64,000 bases of DNA, taken from assembly GCA_001606155.1 (NCBI GenBank), contig LODT01000046.1, forward strand, positions 103,113-167,112, given 5' to 3'. Shown piece after piece: positions 32,458-44,217 of this stretch (its first letter is position 1; every line of letters begins with the position of its first letter). Under the pieces are notes generated by a model. That model ran no database searches. It had not been told where the DNA came from and was given only the letters and a program-made list of their open reading frames with translations. Made by a program: the position numbers and the translations under genes. The stretch comes from Tieghemostelium lacteum. Taxonomy: Eukaryota; Evosea; Eumycetozoa; Dictyosteliales; Raperosteliaceae.

Positions 32458-34251
32458 TTAGATGATAATAGATTTATCAATTTTAATAATCATTGATATA
32501 GTTTCAACAGACAGTTTCAAAATTGATTTTTTTAAATCTAGTAATTCCCAAACTCGAAATTTCATATCAATAAGTTTGTTGGTGTTAGCTTGTGGATTTA
32601 ATTCATAGTCATAGTTTAAATTCATTGACATGGATGAATGTGATTGTGATTCTATACATTGTTTATGTATTTGTAAGAGTGTAGAAAATTCATCATTCCA
32701 ATCAATACCTGAATTCTCAAAAATACTGATAGGCAGTGACAATAGCGCATTATAGAAACTATCTTTGATGATTGATATTTTACTATTACTAAAAGATGTA
32801 GATTCTGATTTATACTGGTGATTGGAGTATAGGTAGAGCTCAGGTACACCTCCACCTGGGATAATAGTTGGATTTGTGAAACAACCATGTGCAACATGCA
32901 AACAATCTCTTAGGGATTGAATAATTTCTTGACACATTTCTTTGGATCCTCCTCTGACGAGTATAGTGAAAATAGAAGTCAGAGGACATTCATCAATTAA
33001 AATGTACCTCTCTGAAGTTGATCCATTAACAAGTTCATTAATGATACCAACTCTACCTAACTCCAGAGTAGATGTTAATTGAAAGAGATCAGAATGTACA
33101 CGCGATGCAGAGGCAAGTGATAATCTATCTAAATCATCACCAGAGACCCATCCAACACAATGAATACCTTCTGTAAACATTAGTTGATTTAGTTCTTGAT
33201 CTACACCCCATTGACAAAACACACAATCTACTTTTAGATCTTTAAGTTTTTTAATTACCTTTTCATAGTACTCTTTTCGGTAATTGTATAATTGTTGCCA
33301 GTCTTCTTGAGATGTTATTAGAATCTCAAATTTTGTTTTGGGTTTTGGTAATTCCAATGTAGAAGACAGTAAAAGTACCTTAATATCACCACCTTCCTTA
33401 TCCCCCACACACGATTTTTTCATATTTTCATGTGAAAAGAACTTATTCATTAAAAGTACACCACGAATAAGTTTACTATTTTCTATTGAAGAACCTTCTA
33501 GATAATGTAATCCTATTCTTTTAAGTTCAAAATGACCATCTTTAGTTGTTGAGCTTCTTCTTAGATTACTTATAGCATCAATTGCCATTCTACTTAATTC
33601 CTTTCTATAGAATGAAACTGATTTTGATTCCAACGAGTTCTCTGCAACTGATTGAATTGATACACTCTCTTCTTTATCTTTTTGTTGTTCTTGTTCACTA
33701 CCAATCATTTTATTGTAATCTAAATTAACATTAAATTTAAGATTATTCAATAAATTTAAAGAATCATCTAGAGCGTCTTGATAAACTCTAATGATTTGGT
33801 AAGGGTTTTTAATACCCTTTTCAAAGAATAGTTGATAGACTTGTGAGCATAGTGAACCAACTAACACAATCAAAGATGTTGTACCATCACCAAAAGATCT
33901 TTCTTGAGTTTTACACGAGTCCATTAATAACTTTATCATTGATTGATAGATTATATTATTTCTATCTTTTTCAGATACGGTACTACTATTACTGTCTTTT
34001 TCTTCAATATCCTTTTTATGTTCTTGTAAATCATAATTTAAATCAATTTTAGATGATGTTGAACTATCTGATCTTGATAAATATTTTAATATGGTATAAC
34101 CATCATTGGATACTTGTATATCACCATTTTCATCAACAATCAATTTATCACCACTCTTTGGACCTAGAGAAGATTTTATAAACTCTGAAACTGAAATTAT
34201 AGAGTTTAAACATTGTTTTAGATCATTTTCTTCATTTTGTTGGACATTCAT
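32458..34251 (-). CDS. Divergent TCP-1/CCT-family chaperonin-like protein
   Basis: Single exon, 597 aa. The apical-intermediate-equatorial layout of group II chaperonins is recognisable: FIKSSLGPKSGDKLI, QVSNDGYTILKYL, the ATPase motif FGDGTTSLIVLV, then DCVFCQWGVDQELNQLM, GWVSGDDLDRLSLASASRV, TIFTILVRGG-type strand and IIPGGGVPELY. The CQWG...GWV segment is closest to CCT5 (epsilon). Overall divergence is high, with insertions near residues 60-95 and 185-215. True CCT5 is very conserved, so this is more likely an extra, fast-evolving relative comparable to the BBS-type chaperonins. ATP-binding residues look intact. Client unknown. Confidence 0.75.
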   Translation of the reverse strand: MNVQQNEENDLKQCLNSIISVSEFIKSSLGPKSGDKLIVDENGDIQVSNDGYTILKYLSRSDSSTSSKIDLNYDLQEHKKDIEEKDSNSSTVSEKDRNNIIYQSMIKLLMDSCKTQERSFGDGTTSLIVLVGSLCSQVYQLFFEKGIKNPYQIIRVYQDALDDSLNLLNNLKFNVNLDYNKMIGSEQEQQKDKEESVSIQSVAENSLESKSVSFYRKELSRMAIDAISNLRRSSTTKDGHFELKRIGLHYLEGSSIENSKLIRGVLLMNKFFSHENMKKSCVGDKEGGDIKVLLLSSTLELPKPKTKFEILITSQEDWQQLYNYRKEYYEKVIKKLKDLKVDCVFCQWGVDQELNQLMFTEGIHCVGWVSGDDLDRLSLASASRVHSDLFQLTSTLELGRVGIINELVNGSTSERYILIDECPLTSIFTILVRGGSKEMCQEIIQSLRDCLHVAHGCFTNPTIIPGGGVPELYLYSNHQYKSESTSFSNSKISIIKDSFYNALLSLPISIFENSGIDWNDEFSTLLQIHKQCIESQSHSSMSMNLNYDYELNPQANTNKLIDMKFRVWELLDLKKSILKLSVETISMIIKIDKSIII

Positions 34252-34432
34252 TCACAATTCATTGAAATGAGGTTTTTACAAAAAAATTCTGAAATGAATT
34301 TAAAAATAGGAACTTCTTAAATATTGAAATTCAAATAGTAGGGTTTAAACTACTTTTATTATAAAATGTGACAAGAGTAGGAGGAGAAAATATGACTAGA
34401 GGAGAATGTAATGAGATGGATATAGCATGAAT

Positions 34433-36429
34433 TTATCTTTTAGTACCACCAAGAGTTAGACCTTCTTCAACACCTTCAAGTAAATGTCTGAGTTTGGTAG
34501 ATGCCAAATTGGTAACTTCTTTGATATCAAAAATGTTTTTATCTTCAGCTTTCTCTAAAAGACCAGAAAGATGTTCAGTAGTCTTTTCCAAATCATTTTG
34601 GAGGTACTCAAAGAGATTCTTTTCAGCACCATCTGGAAGATAGAAACCAAATACATAGGTGTATTTTAGAGTTCTACGGCATTGAATGAGAATTTCAGTA
34701 CTTTGAATCAAGAATTTAACATCAATCCAACGTTTATCCTTTTTGTTTTGAATTGACATAATGGTCTCCAAAGTACTAGCACGTAATTTAGTTTCAAATT
34801 TCTTACTTTGTTCATGTATATTAAATCTGTGGAAATAAAACAAATATCTTTCCAGATTCTTTTTTGATTCAGATTTTGATACCTTATCTTTATCAAAGGT
34901 ATTACATTTACTATGATTTTTCCAATTACCTAAACATACCCAACAAAATTCATGTTTACACTATTTATATTATAAAAAATTATAAAATATTAGTACTTAT
35001 AAATACCTTATTAAGCATAATTCAAATAATTTTACAAACTTTTTTACATGTCATATGACTTTAAATTATTATAAATAAAACAGTTAGTATTATTATAATT
35101 TAAAAATAAAATGAGATTATTAATAATACAAACTTGCAACCACCATTCTTTTCAATAGAAGAATGACATTGGGGACAATCTTGAGTATTGCTTTGAATCC
35201 AATTTGCAGTTTCACTATCATCTTCACATTTCTTTTTCCATTGTTTCATTTGATCACAATTTGCAGGAATGTGGGATTCTTGATTGCATTTAAAACAGAT
35301 TTTAAAACCACATGTACAAGAGGCAACAGTTTCAGCTTTGGAATCAGCTTTAAGGGCATTACCACAGCCAGCAACTGGACACCAACGCATATTTGGATTT
35401 TTATCTACAAAGGTTTGAGCGAGACGTTCCAAATATTTATTGTACTGTTTTGGAACTACTTCTTTTACAAAGATATCTGGAATAATGTTGGTACATTTAA
35501 AACTGAGACATGTCATACCAATAGATTCACCATCTTTAATTTTATTGGTAATAAAACCATCCCAACAATCTGAACATGCATAATGTTGACAACTTAGATA
35601 ACTACCATTGTTTTGGTCTAAACTATCTCCACAAATAATACAATCCTGTCCTGGAACATTAATTTTGATTTTATATTGATCAATTGCCTTTACACCTGCT
35701 TGTTGTTTAACTCTATCTGGATCCTCATAATATCTTTCTAATAATTTATTACTGTTCCATCTGATTATTTGAATAATTATGTTTTAGGTATTATTAGTAA
35801 AAAATTTTTTTACTTCGAAAGTCATTGAGGTGTGGTGGGTGGTATGTAAAATTTTGAGAAAAGAAGAGTAAAATATATACATACTGGAAATGTAAAAGTA
35901 AAAGAGTAGCTTCTGATGGTGAGGTTTCAGTGATATTTGTGATATTATCAATCTCTACAAGTGCAGTTTTAATTAATTCCCTTGCTTGAATGACACTATT
36001 GTTTGTTGTGAAAATCTCTTGAACTGGAACATCAAATTCATAATCATCCACATCTTGATAGTATTCATCATCAGAATTAGTCTCTGAAGACTCTCTAATG
36101 GATGATTTAAGTGAGGTTTTTTGTGATTTTGGTTTGTTACTAGTTAATTGTTGATCAGCTACATGAGTTTTTGTCAGATTACTACTATTATTATTACCTT
36201 GTGTCAAATCAACTAATGTTTTCTGTGATTGCAGTGGTTGTTGTGATGAAGGTGGTGTTTGACCGATTGTCGAACCCTGTTTAACACCACTTAAATTATT
36301 ACTAGTAGACAATCCATAGATATACTCAATAGCCTGTTGAACACCTTGATAATTAGTTTGTTCCAATGCTAATTGTGATACAGATGGATCAAAACCCATA
36401 TCAATTAATTGTGCCAATGTGTCATCCAT
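34433..36429 (-). CDS. Ariadne-type RBR E3 ubiquitin ligase
   Basis: Four exons: 36429-35885, 35760-35134, a 19-nt microexon 35058-35040, and 34960-34433; 572 aa. Donors are GTATGT, GTTTGT and GTTTGT. The N-terminus is UBA-like (TLAQLIDMGFDPSVSQLALE). RING1 starts CIICGDSLD. The IBR follows (RWCPVAGCGNALKAD ... CTCGFKICFKC). RING2 is CPQCHSSIEKNGGC plus NHMTCKK from the microexon and CKHEFCWVCLGNW; its catalytic Cys lies in that HMTC segment. The C-terminal Ariadne domain begins RYLFYFHRFNIHEQSKKF. Ariadne proteins work with neddylated cullins and transfer ubiquitin through the RING2 Cys. All zinc ligands appear present. Confidence 0.9.
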
Positions 36430-36584
36430 CTCTTTTGTTTAATCTATTTTTGAAATTTAAAAATATATAAGAAAAAAAAAAAAAAAATCTATGAATTCTA
36501 GCTTTTGTGTTAAATTGTAAAATTAAAAAATTTTGAGAAATCAATGTTGATGGGGCATGAATTAAAAAATACAAATGATTTTCT

Positions 36585-39317
36585 TTATTTCAAACTACCT
36601 GTAAATAAACCTTTAATTAATTTACCAGGACGATAGGTATTCAATACATATTGGAATAGTTGAATGGTAGGTGCAAAAAAACTTAAAATTCCAGATGGTT
36701 GAATTTTAATTGTAAAATAGGTGATTTCCAATTGTCCAACTCTAGGAATTGGTGAATTTTGAGTTGAAAGACTTAGATTTCTTCTATGATGGTGATGATG
36801 ATGTGGATTACTATTTAAATATTTAATATTTACAATAGATGATCCAGTGGTATTTGGTGATGTAGGTTGACTTGGAATATTAAATTTGACAACTGAACTA
36901 CTTGAAGAGCTATAATTGCTATTATTATTACTATTACTACTGTTTCCAATGGGAATTGGTGACTTTTGTTCATTGAGTAATGGTAAAAGTGTACCACTTA
37001 GATTTCTTGTGTGATGTGTGGTTTTTGGTGAATTTAAGAGTGTAGGTGTTGTAGATGGTGATGATGGTATAGTTGGTGATTGCAATGTATTGCTATTTGG
37101 GGTTTGTGATTGAATTTTTGGTGAAGTTGATTTTTGATGTTTTAGACAAATGGTTACACCTCCAGGTATATATTTAGGATCCATTAGATAGATGAGTAGA
37201 TTAAATAGGGGAAATGTGTTAATTAGGTGTAAGAGTAACACAAACAGTCCTTGAACTATAGATACAATAGACTTAAACATTGCCAAAAAGAAATAGTAGA
37301 TAATAGTAGTTGGGAACAAAAAGAAAATCAATGTAAACAATAGTGTACCTAATAACAATTGATTTACATCAAAATCTACAGAATCAATTCTCTTTCGCAG
37401 AGGATTGAATTTCTTGCCTCTAAAGAGATTCCACAGTGAATTGAGTAATCTCAACTGCAACAAATAGAATCTAGCACTGACACCATAAAATACCGTAACA
37501 TGCATACTGAATATATAAAATAGGTCCACTAGTACACTAATGAAAAATGATACACCAAATATCCCAGATACCGATATAATCTTTAACACCAATACTCCAT
37601 GTGGCGATATAGTTGTCGTTATTAAATTCCATTTATCAATATAATATAAAATCAATCTACCAAAGAAATTATCTAAATTTTCATTTAGTTTAAATCCACC
37701 TGGCCATCCCATAATCTAAGATATCTATTAGTATCTACAATATATCTTAGATATAAAAATGTTTATAACATACCCATAAAATTAATGATTTAAATAAATC
37801 ATTATTTACATAGAAATTCAATTTACTGATAATTTGAATGATGGAGTGACAGTAATAGTTTAGAATGAAACCAACTAGTATACCTAAGACCATATCGTTG
37901 AGTAGCAGCCAACAGGTATTGTGAAATTCAATAAATGTTGCTCTATCTTGATTATTATTAGTCCAATACTTTTTGTTTGCTAGATATTGCCATTGATGAT
38001 AGAGTTCCTTGATTTGTAAAATTCTGTTATCTAAATGTGTACCCAATGTAGTTAGATCCTTTAAACGACTGTTATCAAATGGTGTTGAAAGATTTAATAT
38101 CTTCTCTGTCAATTTTAATACCAATCTAAGTATCCATATAAAAAAATACCATGGTAATAATAAATAATCTCGAATTGTTTTCTTTTTTACTTGTGGTTTC
38201 TGTTGTTGCTGTGGAGGTACTAATGTATTGCTATTTTTTAATAAATTAGTTGAACTAGTTGGTGATGTTGATGTAGATGATTTTTGTATACCTAAACTAC
38301 TGTTTAATGAACTGTTGGATGTTGAAGTTACTTGTGTTGTAGTAGGTGATGTATTATTACTATTAGAGGCTTTTGATTTTGAACCTCTAAATTTTAGGGT
38401 AAAAAGAGTTTTGGAAAATAGTGATGGGTTGCTAGTGGATTCTGAATCTGTATCTGAGTCTGTAGTTGAGGATGTTGATTTCTTTAGTGACTCTTCTTGT
38501 TGTTTCTTTCTCTGTTGATACTTTTGAATACAATCCTTTAGAATAATTTTAATATCATTCGTACAATTTATTTGTTTTAGGAATGATTCGAGATCTGATT
38601 GTTTCTTTTTACTGTCTATTATTGAGGTTGTGGTTGATGAGGATGAGGAAGATGAAGAGGATGTTGTACCTTTAGGTGCAAATACAGAATTACCAGCAGA
38701 TGTATTTGATGAATTTCTAGAACCTTTAATGGATGCTTGAAATCTCTTTTGCTGTTGTAAATTTTCAAAATAACTTTCGAATTTTATTGGAATACTAGTG
38801 TAATAGTATGGTGAGGTATCATCATGCAAAACAATCTGAGTTGAAGTCTGAAACTTATATTCATTGCAAACAATTTTCCTCAATACAGGGTCACCTTGGT
38901 CTGATCTCTCCATTGATATCCAAATATCCAATTCATGAAGATTATTAGGTGACGATAACAATACCTTATCATATCCAACCCATTCTCCTATAACTTTTGG
39001 TGCATATCCTCCTAATGGTGAATTTAAAATTCTCTGATCAAATGACATTTTATTTAAAATTATCTCTAATTCATTTAACTATTATAACAATCACACTATT
39101 AATATATATTGACTCTGTAGTATACATTAGTGTAGATTCCCAATTCAATACATACTGGAATATCAGATACAATATCTACAATACATAATACAAAACTACT
39201 TGTATTAAGACCTATTAAATATCCTGATTTTTGATTTACACATCTATTCGGACAAAATATCTTGGTGAATGGTTTATTTGTAGTTAAACTATTAGTTGAA
39301 CTACCTAAGTAAGCCAT
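36585..39317 (-). CDS. pigQ: GPI-GlcNAc transferase subunit PIG-Q/GPI1
   Basis: Three exons: 39317-39126, 39078-37774, 37715-36585; donors GTATAC and GTATGT; 875 aa. The N-terminal exon (KIFCPNRCVNQKSGYLIG) matches the start of GPI1. A long Ser/Thr-rich linker follows. The conserved membrane core lies at about 490-700: MGWPGGFKLNENLDNFF, LVDLFYIFSMHVTVFYGVSA, LRLLNSLWNLFRGKKFNPLR, RIDSVDFDVNQLLLGTLLF and FPLFNLLIYLM. This is the Gpi1 family signature. The protein is a subunit of the ER enzyme that transfers GlcNAc to phosphatidylinositol, the first step of GPI-anchor synthesis. The C-terminal region is Ser/Asn-rich with a His run and ends in a conserved hydrophobic tail. Confidence 0.9.
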
Positions 39318-39889
39318 CTTTTTTAAAGACCACCTCTGGAGTAAAAATATATATTTTCAAAAAAATTGTTTTTTTTTTCTATCTGGAAATAATTATTATA
39401 TTGTATATTATTTATAATTATAAATTAAATTTTTATTGGTGTTCTAAATGTATCCATTTTTCTCAAATTTAAATTCTGATGTTTTGACACATATTTTTGT
39501 AGAGTTCACTTTGAATGTTTTAGATAATAATTGTGTATTTGAGTTTTGTGTTTCCTCTTCCTCTACTTCCGATACCTCAGAAATTGTTTGATTATTTTGA
39601 GTATTATAAATATTATCAGTTTGTTATAGGGGGGGATTTTTGATGTTAATTATTTGATTAATGATTTTTCAAATCTGAAAAATGATTGGTCCTATAGGGA
39701 ATATTTTGTAGGACCGATTAAGTTTAGGTAATATTATTTAAATTAAAAATTTAAAAGAGTTAAATTTAATCAAATAAATAAATTCAAAAGTTTGATTTTG
39801 TAATAATATCAATTTTTATTTAAAAAAAAAAAAATTAAAAAACTTGGTTGTTTTTTAGTTGTAAAATATCACGACAATAAGTAGTATAA
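39318..39889. other. Intergenic with a coding remnant and hairpin
   Basis: 570 bp between PIG-Q (minus) and striatin (plus). On the minus strand, about 39625-39453, an open frame reads TDNIYNTQNNQTISEVSEVE ... KTFKVNSTKICVKTSEFKF and ends at a stop, like the last exon of a lost gene. It is preceded by a run of seven G (plus strand, near 39630), rare in this genome. At about 39689-39716, GGTCCTA and TAGGACC form a 7-bp stem. No complete gene. Confidence 0.4.
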
Positions 39890-42257
39890 ATGGATGATTA
39901 CCAACAATTAAATGGGGGTAGTCAAAATTCACTACCCAATAGTGAGCATTATACAATGCCCAAAGTTATAGATTATCTACAGAGAGAATGGTTTAAATTT
40001 GAAATTGATAAATCACATTGGGTATCTGAGAAATCAGAGTTATTAGTAAGAATTACATTTATTATTTTAATATGTTATCTATTTATGTTATAATATGTGT
40101 ATATTAATATAAATTCAAATGGTATAGTCACGTATATCACAATTGGAATCAGATAAAAAGTTACATGAAATACTTAGAAATGATCTATGTAGAAGAATTA
40201 AAATGTTAGAATATGCTTTACATCAAGAGAGATTAAAGAATAACAGTTCATATAAAGATCAACAACAACCTATAATAGATAATCAGATTTCTGAAACTAT
40301 AAAATTACCAGGTAGGTTAGATATTTTTGTTATCAAAAAAGTTATATAGCGTATGACCATTAACATTTATGATATAAAAGAATCAACAAAAGAAAATGTA
40401 ACTAGAAATCTTATAAAAAGATATCTAAGGACTATAGGATATAATGATGTCATTGTAAATAAACCACCAGTATTTGATAGTCAATCCTATCAAGAATCAG
40501 AAGAAACAGATCCAAAACAAATTACAATGTTAAATATGCAACAACAACAGAAACAACATATAGTTAATAATACAGTAACAACATCATCATCATCACCACC
40601 AACAATAGATAGTAATATAAATTTAGATTATTCATTATCAGAATTAAATAAATTAGAAAATAGTAATACTAGTACTACTAATAATACCGATGTTTTAGAA
40701 AGTCTAAAACAATTGGATAATATTAATGGTAGTGTTTCTCAATCAACTCCAGTTATAGTTGAACCTAATACAACATCAGAATCACAATTACAAAATAGCA
40801 CCTCATCATTAGAACAACAGTCCTCTAATGGTGATGATGAACCTTCTTATGGTTCCTTTAACGAAGACTTTTTCAATAAGTTATCTAGTAAGAGTAAAGG
40901 TAGAATGAAGTTAAAACTTGGTGATATGAAAGGTTTTTATGGTGGCAGTGGAGAAGGTGGTGATTTAAATAGCAGTAGTAGCGGTGGTAGTTTAGGTAGT
41001 AGTAATGGTGGATCTTCTTCATCTACCAGCAATAATAATAGTGTAGGTAGTAATGGTAGTTCTTCAAATGGTAGTCTAAAGAGTAAATTAAAACTATCAA
41101 GTGGTAGTACTAAATCATCATCAGGATCAGGATCACAAAGAAAGAAACTTACAGGAAATTTAGAGTCAATGGGATTAAGTGATCTAAATGATATAACATT
41201 AGATGATAACAAGAACTCTGATAGTGCAATGTCACAGAGAGTGTGGAGATACAAAAACTCATTGAAATCGCATTTTGATGGTGTTAGATCTATTCAATTT
41301 CATCCCAGTTCCTCTTTGCTATTGTCAGCATCGGAAGATCATTCATTAAAGTTATGGGACCTCACACAATTACAAGCCACTAAGAAATCATCTACACCAG
41401 AATTGGAACCAATTTACACATTTAGAGGTCATTTAGGACCGGTATTTGCAACGGCAATGACAGAGGATGGTAAAGGGTTCCTGTCGGCAGGTACTGATAT
41501 GATTATTAGACAATGGGCTATGCCACCCCATGACCTAGACCATTATCATCAACATGGTAAAGTTGTAAATTATCTAGAAAAAGAATTTGTAGGTCATAGT
41601 GATGGTATATGGGATCTGTTGACAATTTCACAGAATCCCAATCAAATTCTATCAGCATCATCAGATGGTAGTATTATTCTGTGGGATAGTAAGAGTACTA
41701 ATCAGTTAGGTCAGTATCTTCATCCATTAGGTCGTGATTACATCCCCACAAGTATAACACTACCACAAACCGAAGGTAATCGTAAGTTATTGGCAGCTTA
41801 CAATGACGGTAGTATATTACTTTTTGATTTGGAAACTGGTGAAGTCATTCAAAGACTTTGTAACAATAATAATATGGATGCCAATGGATTTATAGACACG
41901 AACAAACAGATTAATAAGTTAGTTTCACATCCTTTACTGTCGTTGGCAATCAGTGCTACTGAAGATCATAAAATAGAATTTTATGATCTTAACAGTTCTT
42001 CACCGATAGTACATTCAATGGTTGCTCACAGCAGTGCTATATCATCTCTAGCCATTGACCCATCAGGTCTCTATTTGGCAAGTTGTTCTCATGACAGTTC
42101 CATTAGATTCTGGGATATCTCTAGTAAAACATGTGTTCAAGATCTAAATTCTCATAGACCTAAATATGACGAATCGATAAATTGTATTAAATATCATCCA
42201 ACTAAAGGTTATTTTGCCAGTGGTGGTTCTGATTCTATTATTAGAATTCATCAATAA
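39890..42257 (+). CDS. strn: Striatin homolog (STRIPAK scaffold)
   Basis: Three exons: 39890-40045, 40128-40311, 40381-42257; donors GTAAGA and GTAGGT; 738 aa. The N-terminus contains the caveolin-binding/coiled-coil block (MPKVIDYLQREWFKFEIDKS; RRIKMLEYALHQER) that pairs striatins and binds PP2A. Splicing into exon 3 yields ESTKENVTRNLIKRYLRTIGY, the conserved second block. A Ser/Gly/Asn linker leads to C-terminal WD repeats from about residue 420 (SHFDGVRSIQFHPSSSLLLS ASEDHSLKLWD, then further GH...WD units). Striatins are regulatory B''' subunits of PP2A in the STRIPAK complex, which controls Hippo-type kinases and cell polarity. Confidence 0.93.
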
Positions 42258-42304
42258 TTTATAACTCCTAAAGTTTAAAAAACAATATTAAAACTATTAG
42301 TTTA

Positions 42305-42780
42305 TTATAAAAAATAAAATTTAAATTTATACTCAACATCTAAGAAATCCTTATCATTTGTATTCTGAAGCATACATGCAACACATACAAATTCCTTAAT
42401 ATGTACATCACCACATATAAATTCTTGAATTTTCACTTTTTCTTCATTTAGAGCTTGTATATCTATATTATAATTACTATTATTTTCATTATTCTTCATT
42501 TCGATATCAGTGGTTTCTATAGTAAAAACCTATACCTTCATTATCTGCTGTATAAACTACATATCTTTTTCTTTTAGATTCTAGATCAATAGATGGTTGA
42601 ATGTTAATGGGTGTTTCAATTGTTTTTGGGTTAAAAAAAAATATGAGATAGGTGTTTAGTAGTACATACCTTGCTTTTTTGAAGTTCCAGTCAATTGATT
42701 TATAGTGATCATTAGAGATTCAGCAGAACCAGGAGATAAATTGATTGGTTTTTTTACTAATTTAAAATAATTGAGAGAAT
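42305..42780 (-). CDS. Unidentified gene, 3' exons only
   Basis: Three exons can be joined in frame: 42780-42670 (LNYFKLVKKPINLSPGSAES ... INQLTGTSKKQ), 42580-42536 (ESKRKRYVVYTADNE) and 42462-42305 (DIQALNEEKVKIQEFICGDV ... VACMLQNTNDK), ending at a stop. Introns are GTATGT...CTAG and GTATAG...TATAG. The first exon begins at a TTTAG acceptor in phase 1, so 5' exons are expected but I cannot place them. Possible upstream pieces lie at 43245-43365. No family recognised. It may be an intact small gene or part of the decayed stretch that follows. Confidence 0.45.
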
Positions 42781-44217
42781 CTAAATGTAAACAATATGAT
42801 ATTAAAGGTAAATTAGTAGATGAAGTAGATGAAGAGTTTACACTTGTACCTTATAAAAGAAATAAGGAAATATTGAAAAAATATAATGATTCACAGAATA
42901 TAATTATAATAAAATATTTAGAGAATATTGGTATTGAATTATATATGTATATGTTTGTATGTAATTACTAATAAATTGACAAAAATTAGGAAATTAATGA
43001 ACTTTCAAAGCAAATTTACAGAGAAACCAAAACCAAAACCAAATCTAAAATTAAAATTACAACCACCCAAAAATAACACACAATCCATTACAAAAAACTC
43101 TAACTTATATCCAAATTATTTTCTATCCAACAAACCAAACAAAATCTTCTCCAACTAGTTTGTAACTATTGTATCAAATAGTCTAGAGGTAATTCTATAT
43201 ATATATTAATTACCTCTAGACTATTAGATATAATAGTTACACTAGTTCAACATACCATCTATCCTCAACAGTTCCAGGAGCTGGCACACCAAGAATTCCA
43301 TCAACACCCCTGGTTTCAAGAGAACCACAATTAAATATTATAAAACCACTATCTGCGCCTGCCTATGCATATTTCAAAGACTCTAAAAATGTAATTGCAA
43401 ATTATATAAAAAAAAATACAATAATATTTGTCTTGGCAAGCATCAAATGGATAACCATGGTGATTTTGGTACAATTGATACTTATATCAATAAATAATTT
43501 AATTTTTTGTAGAATTATTTACAAATTTAATTTAATTCTATTAATTTTATTGTTTTTTTTTATTTTTACAATTTCATTATTCAAAAATGAAATCTGATGA
43601 GGAGGGTTTGATTCACCAGAGAGTAACACATCGGGATAGTAGTAAAGATAAATATAGATCGAGAAAACATTCATTTTCAAAGTGAGAAGATCGAACAGAG
43701 ATAATTATAGAGATAGGAAGGAGAAGATCAGCTTCATTTGATGATTCATCTGCCAATTTCTTTCTTTCTCTGGGTATATTTTTAACTTCATTCGAAACCT
43801 CTGAGGTCTCAGTAGTGGACTTTAACTTGGAAATTGGTGGTGATCTATCTCTTTTTCTATAGCTTTTTGTTTGTCTTTCTTTACTTTATCTCTGTCTCTT
43901 GATCTACTAAACCTCAAAAAAAAACAAACTTGATATATAGTTATTTTAAAAAAACAATCAAACAAATTAAAAGAAAAGAATCTTTATTTGCTTTATTTTT
44001 ATTTATAGTTTTTAATAATCTTTTTCTTTCATATAATTTGATGATCATCAAATTATATTTATTTTTATATTTATATTTATTGATCTTCACTCCTTCTTTT
44101 GTCGTTCGTTTTTTCGATGTTTTTTTAATTTTTTTTATTTTTTTTTATTAGATGAAAATTAGATAATTTATCGCAAAAAGACGAAAGAACATATGTTTTT
44201 AATATAACAACCAACCT
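42781..44217. other. Gene-fragment zone with open pieces on both strands
   Basis: 1.4 kb without a complete gene. Pieces seen: plus 42781-42900 (KCKQYDIKGKLVDEVDEEFT); plus 42997-43158 (Lys/Pro-rich, stop at 43156); minus about 43365-43250 (AGADSGFIIFNCGSLETRGV DGILGVPAPGTVEDR, ending at a GTATGT donor); plus 43587-43684 (MKSDEEGLIHQRVTHRDSSK, Arg/Ser-rich); and minus about 43905-43690 (RSRDRDKVKKDK and, in another frame, LKSTTETSEVSNEVKNIPRE). The last two look like halves of an RS-rich protein in opposite orientations. From 43920 to 44217 only AT-rich sequence is seen. Confidence 0.45.
43162..43240. repeat. 33-bp near-perfect inverted repeat with 13-nt loop
   Basis: Left arm 43162-43194 is GTAACTATTGTATCAAATAG plus TCTAGAGGTAATT. 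Right arm 43208-43240 is its reverse complement at 31 of 33 positions, around a 13-nt AT loop. A transcript would form a long stable hairpin. It lies in the gene-fragment zone. Confidence 0.9.
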
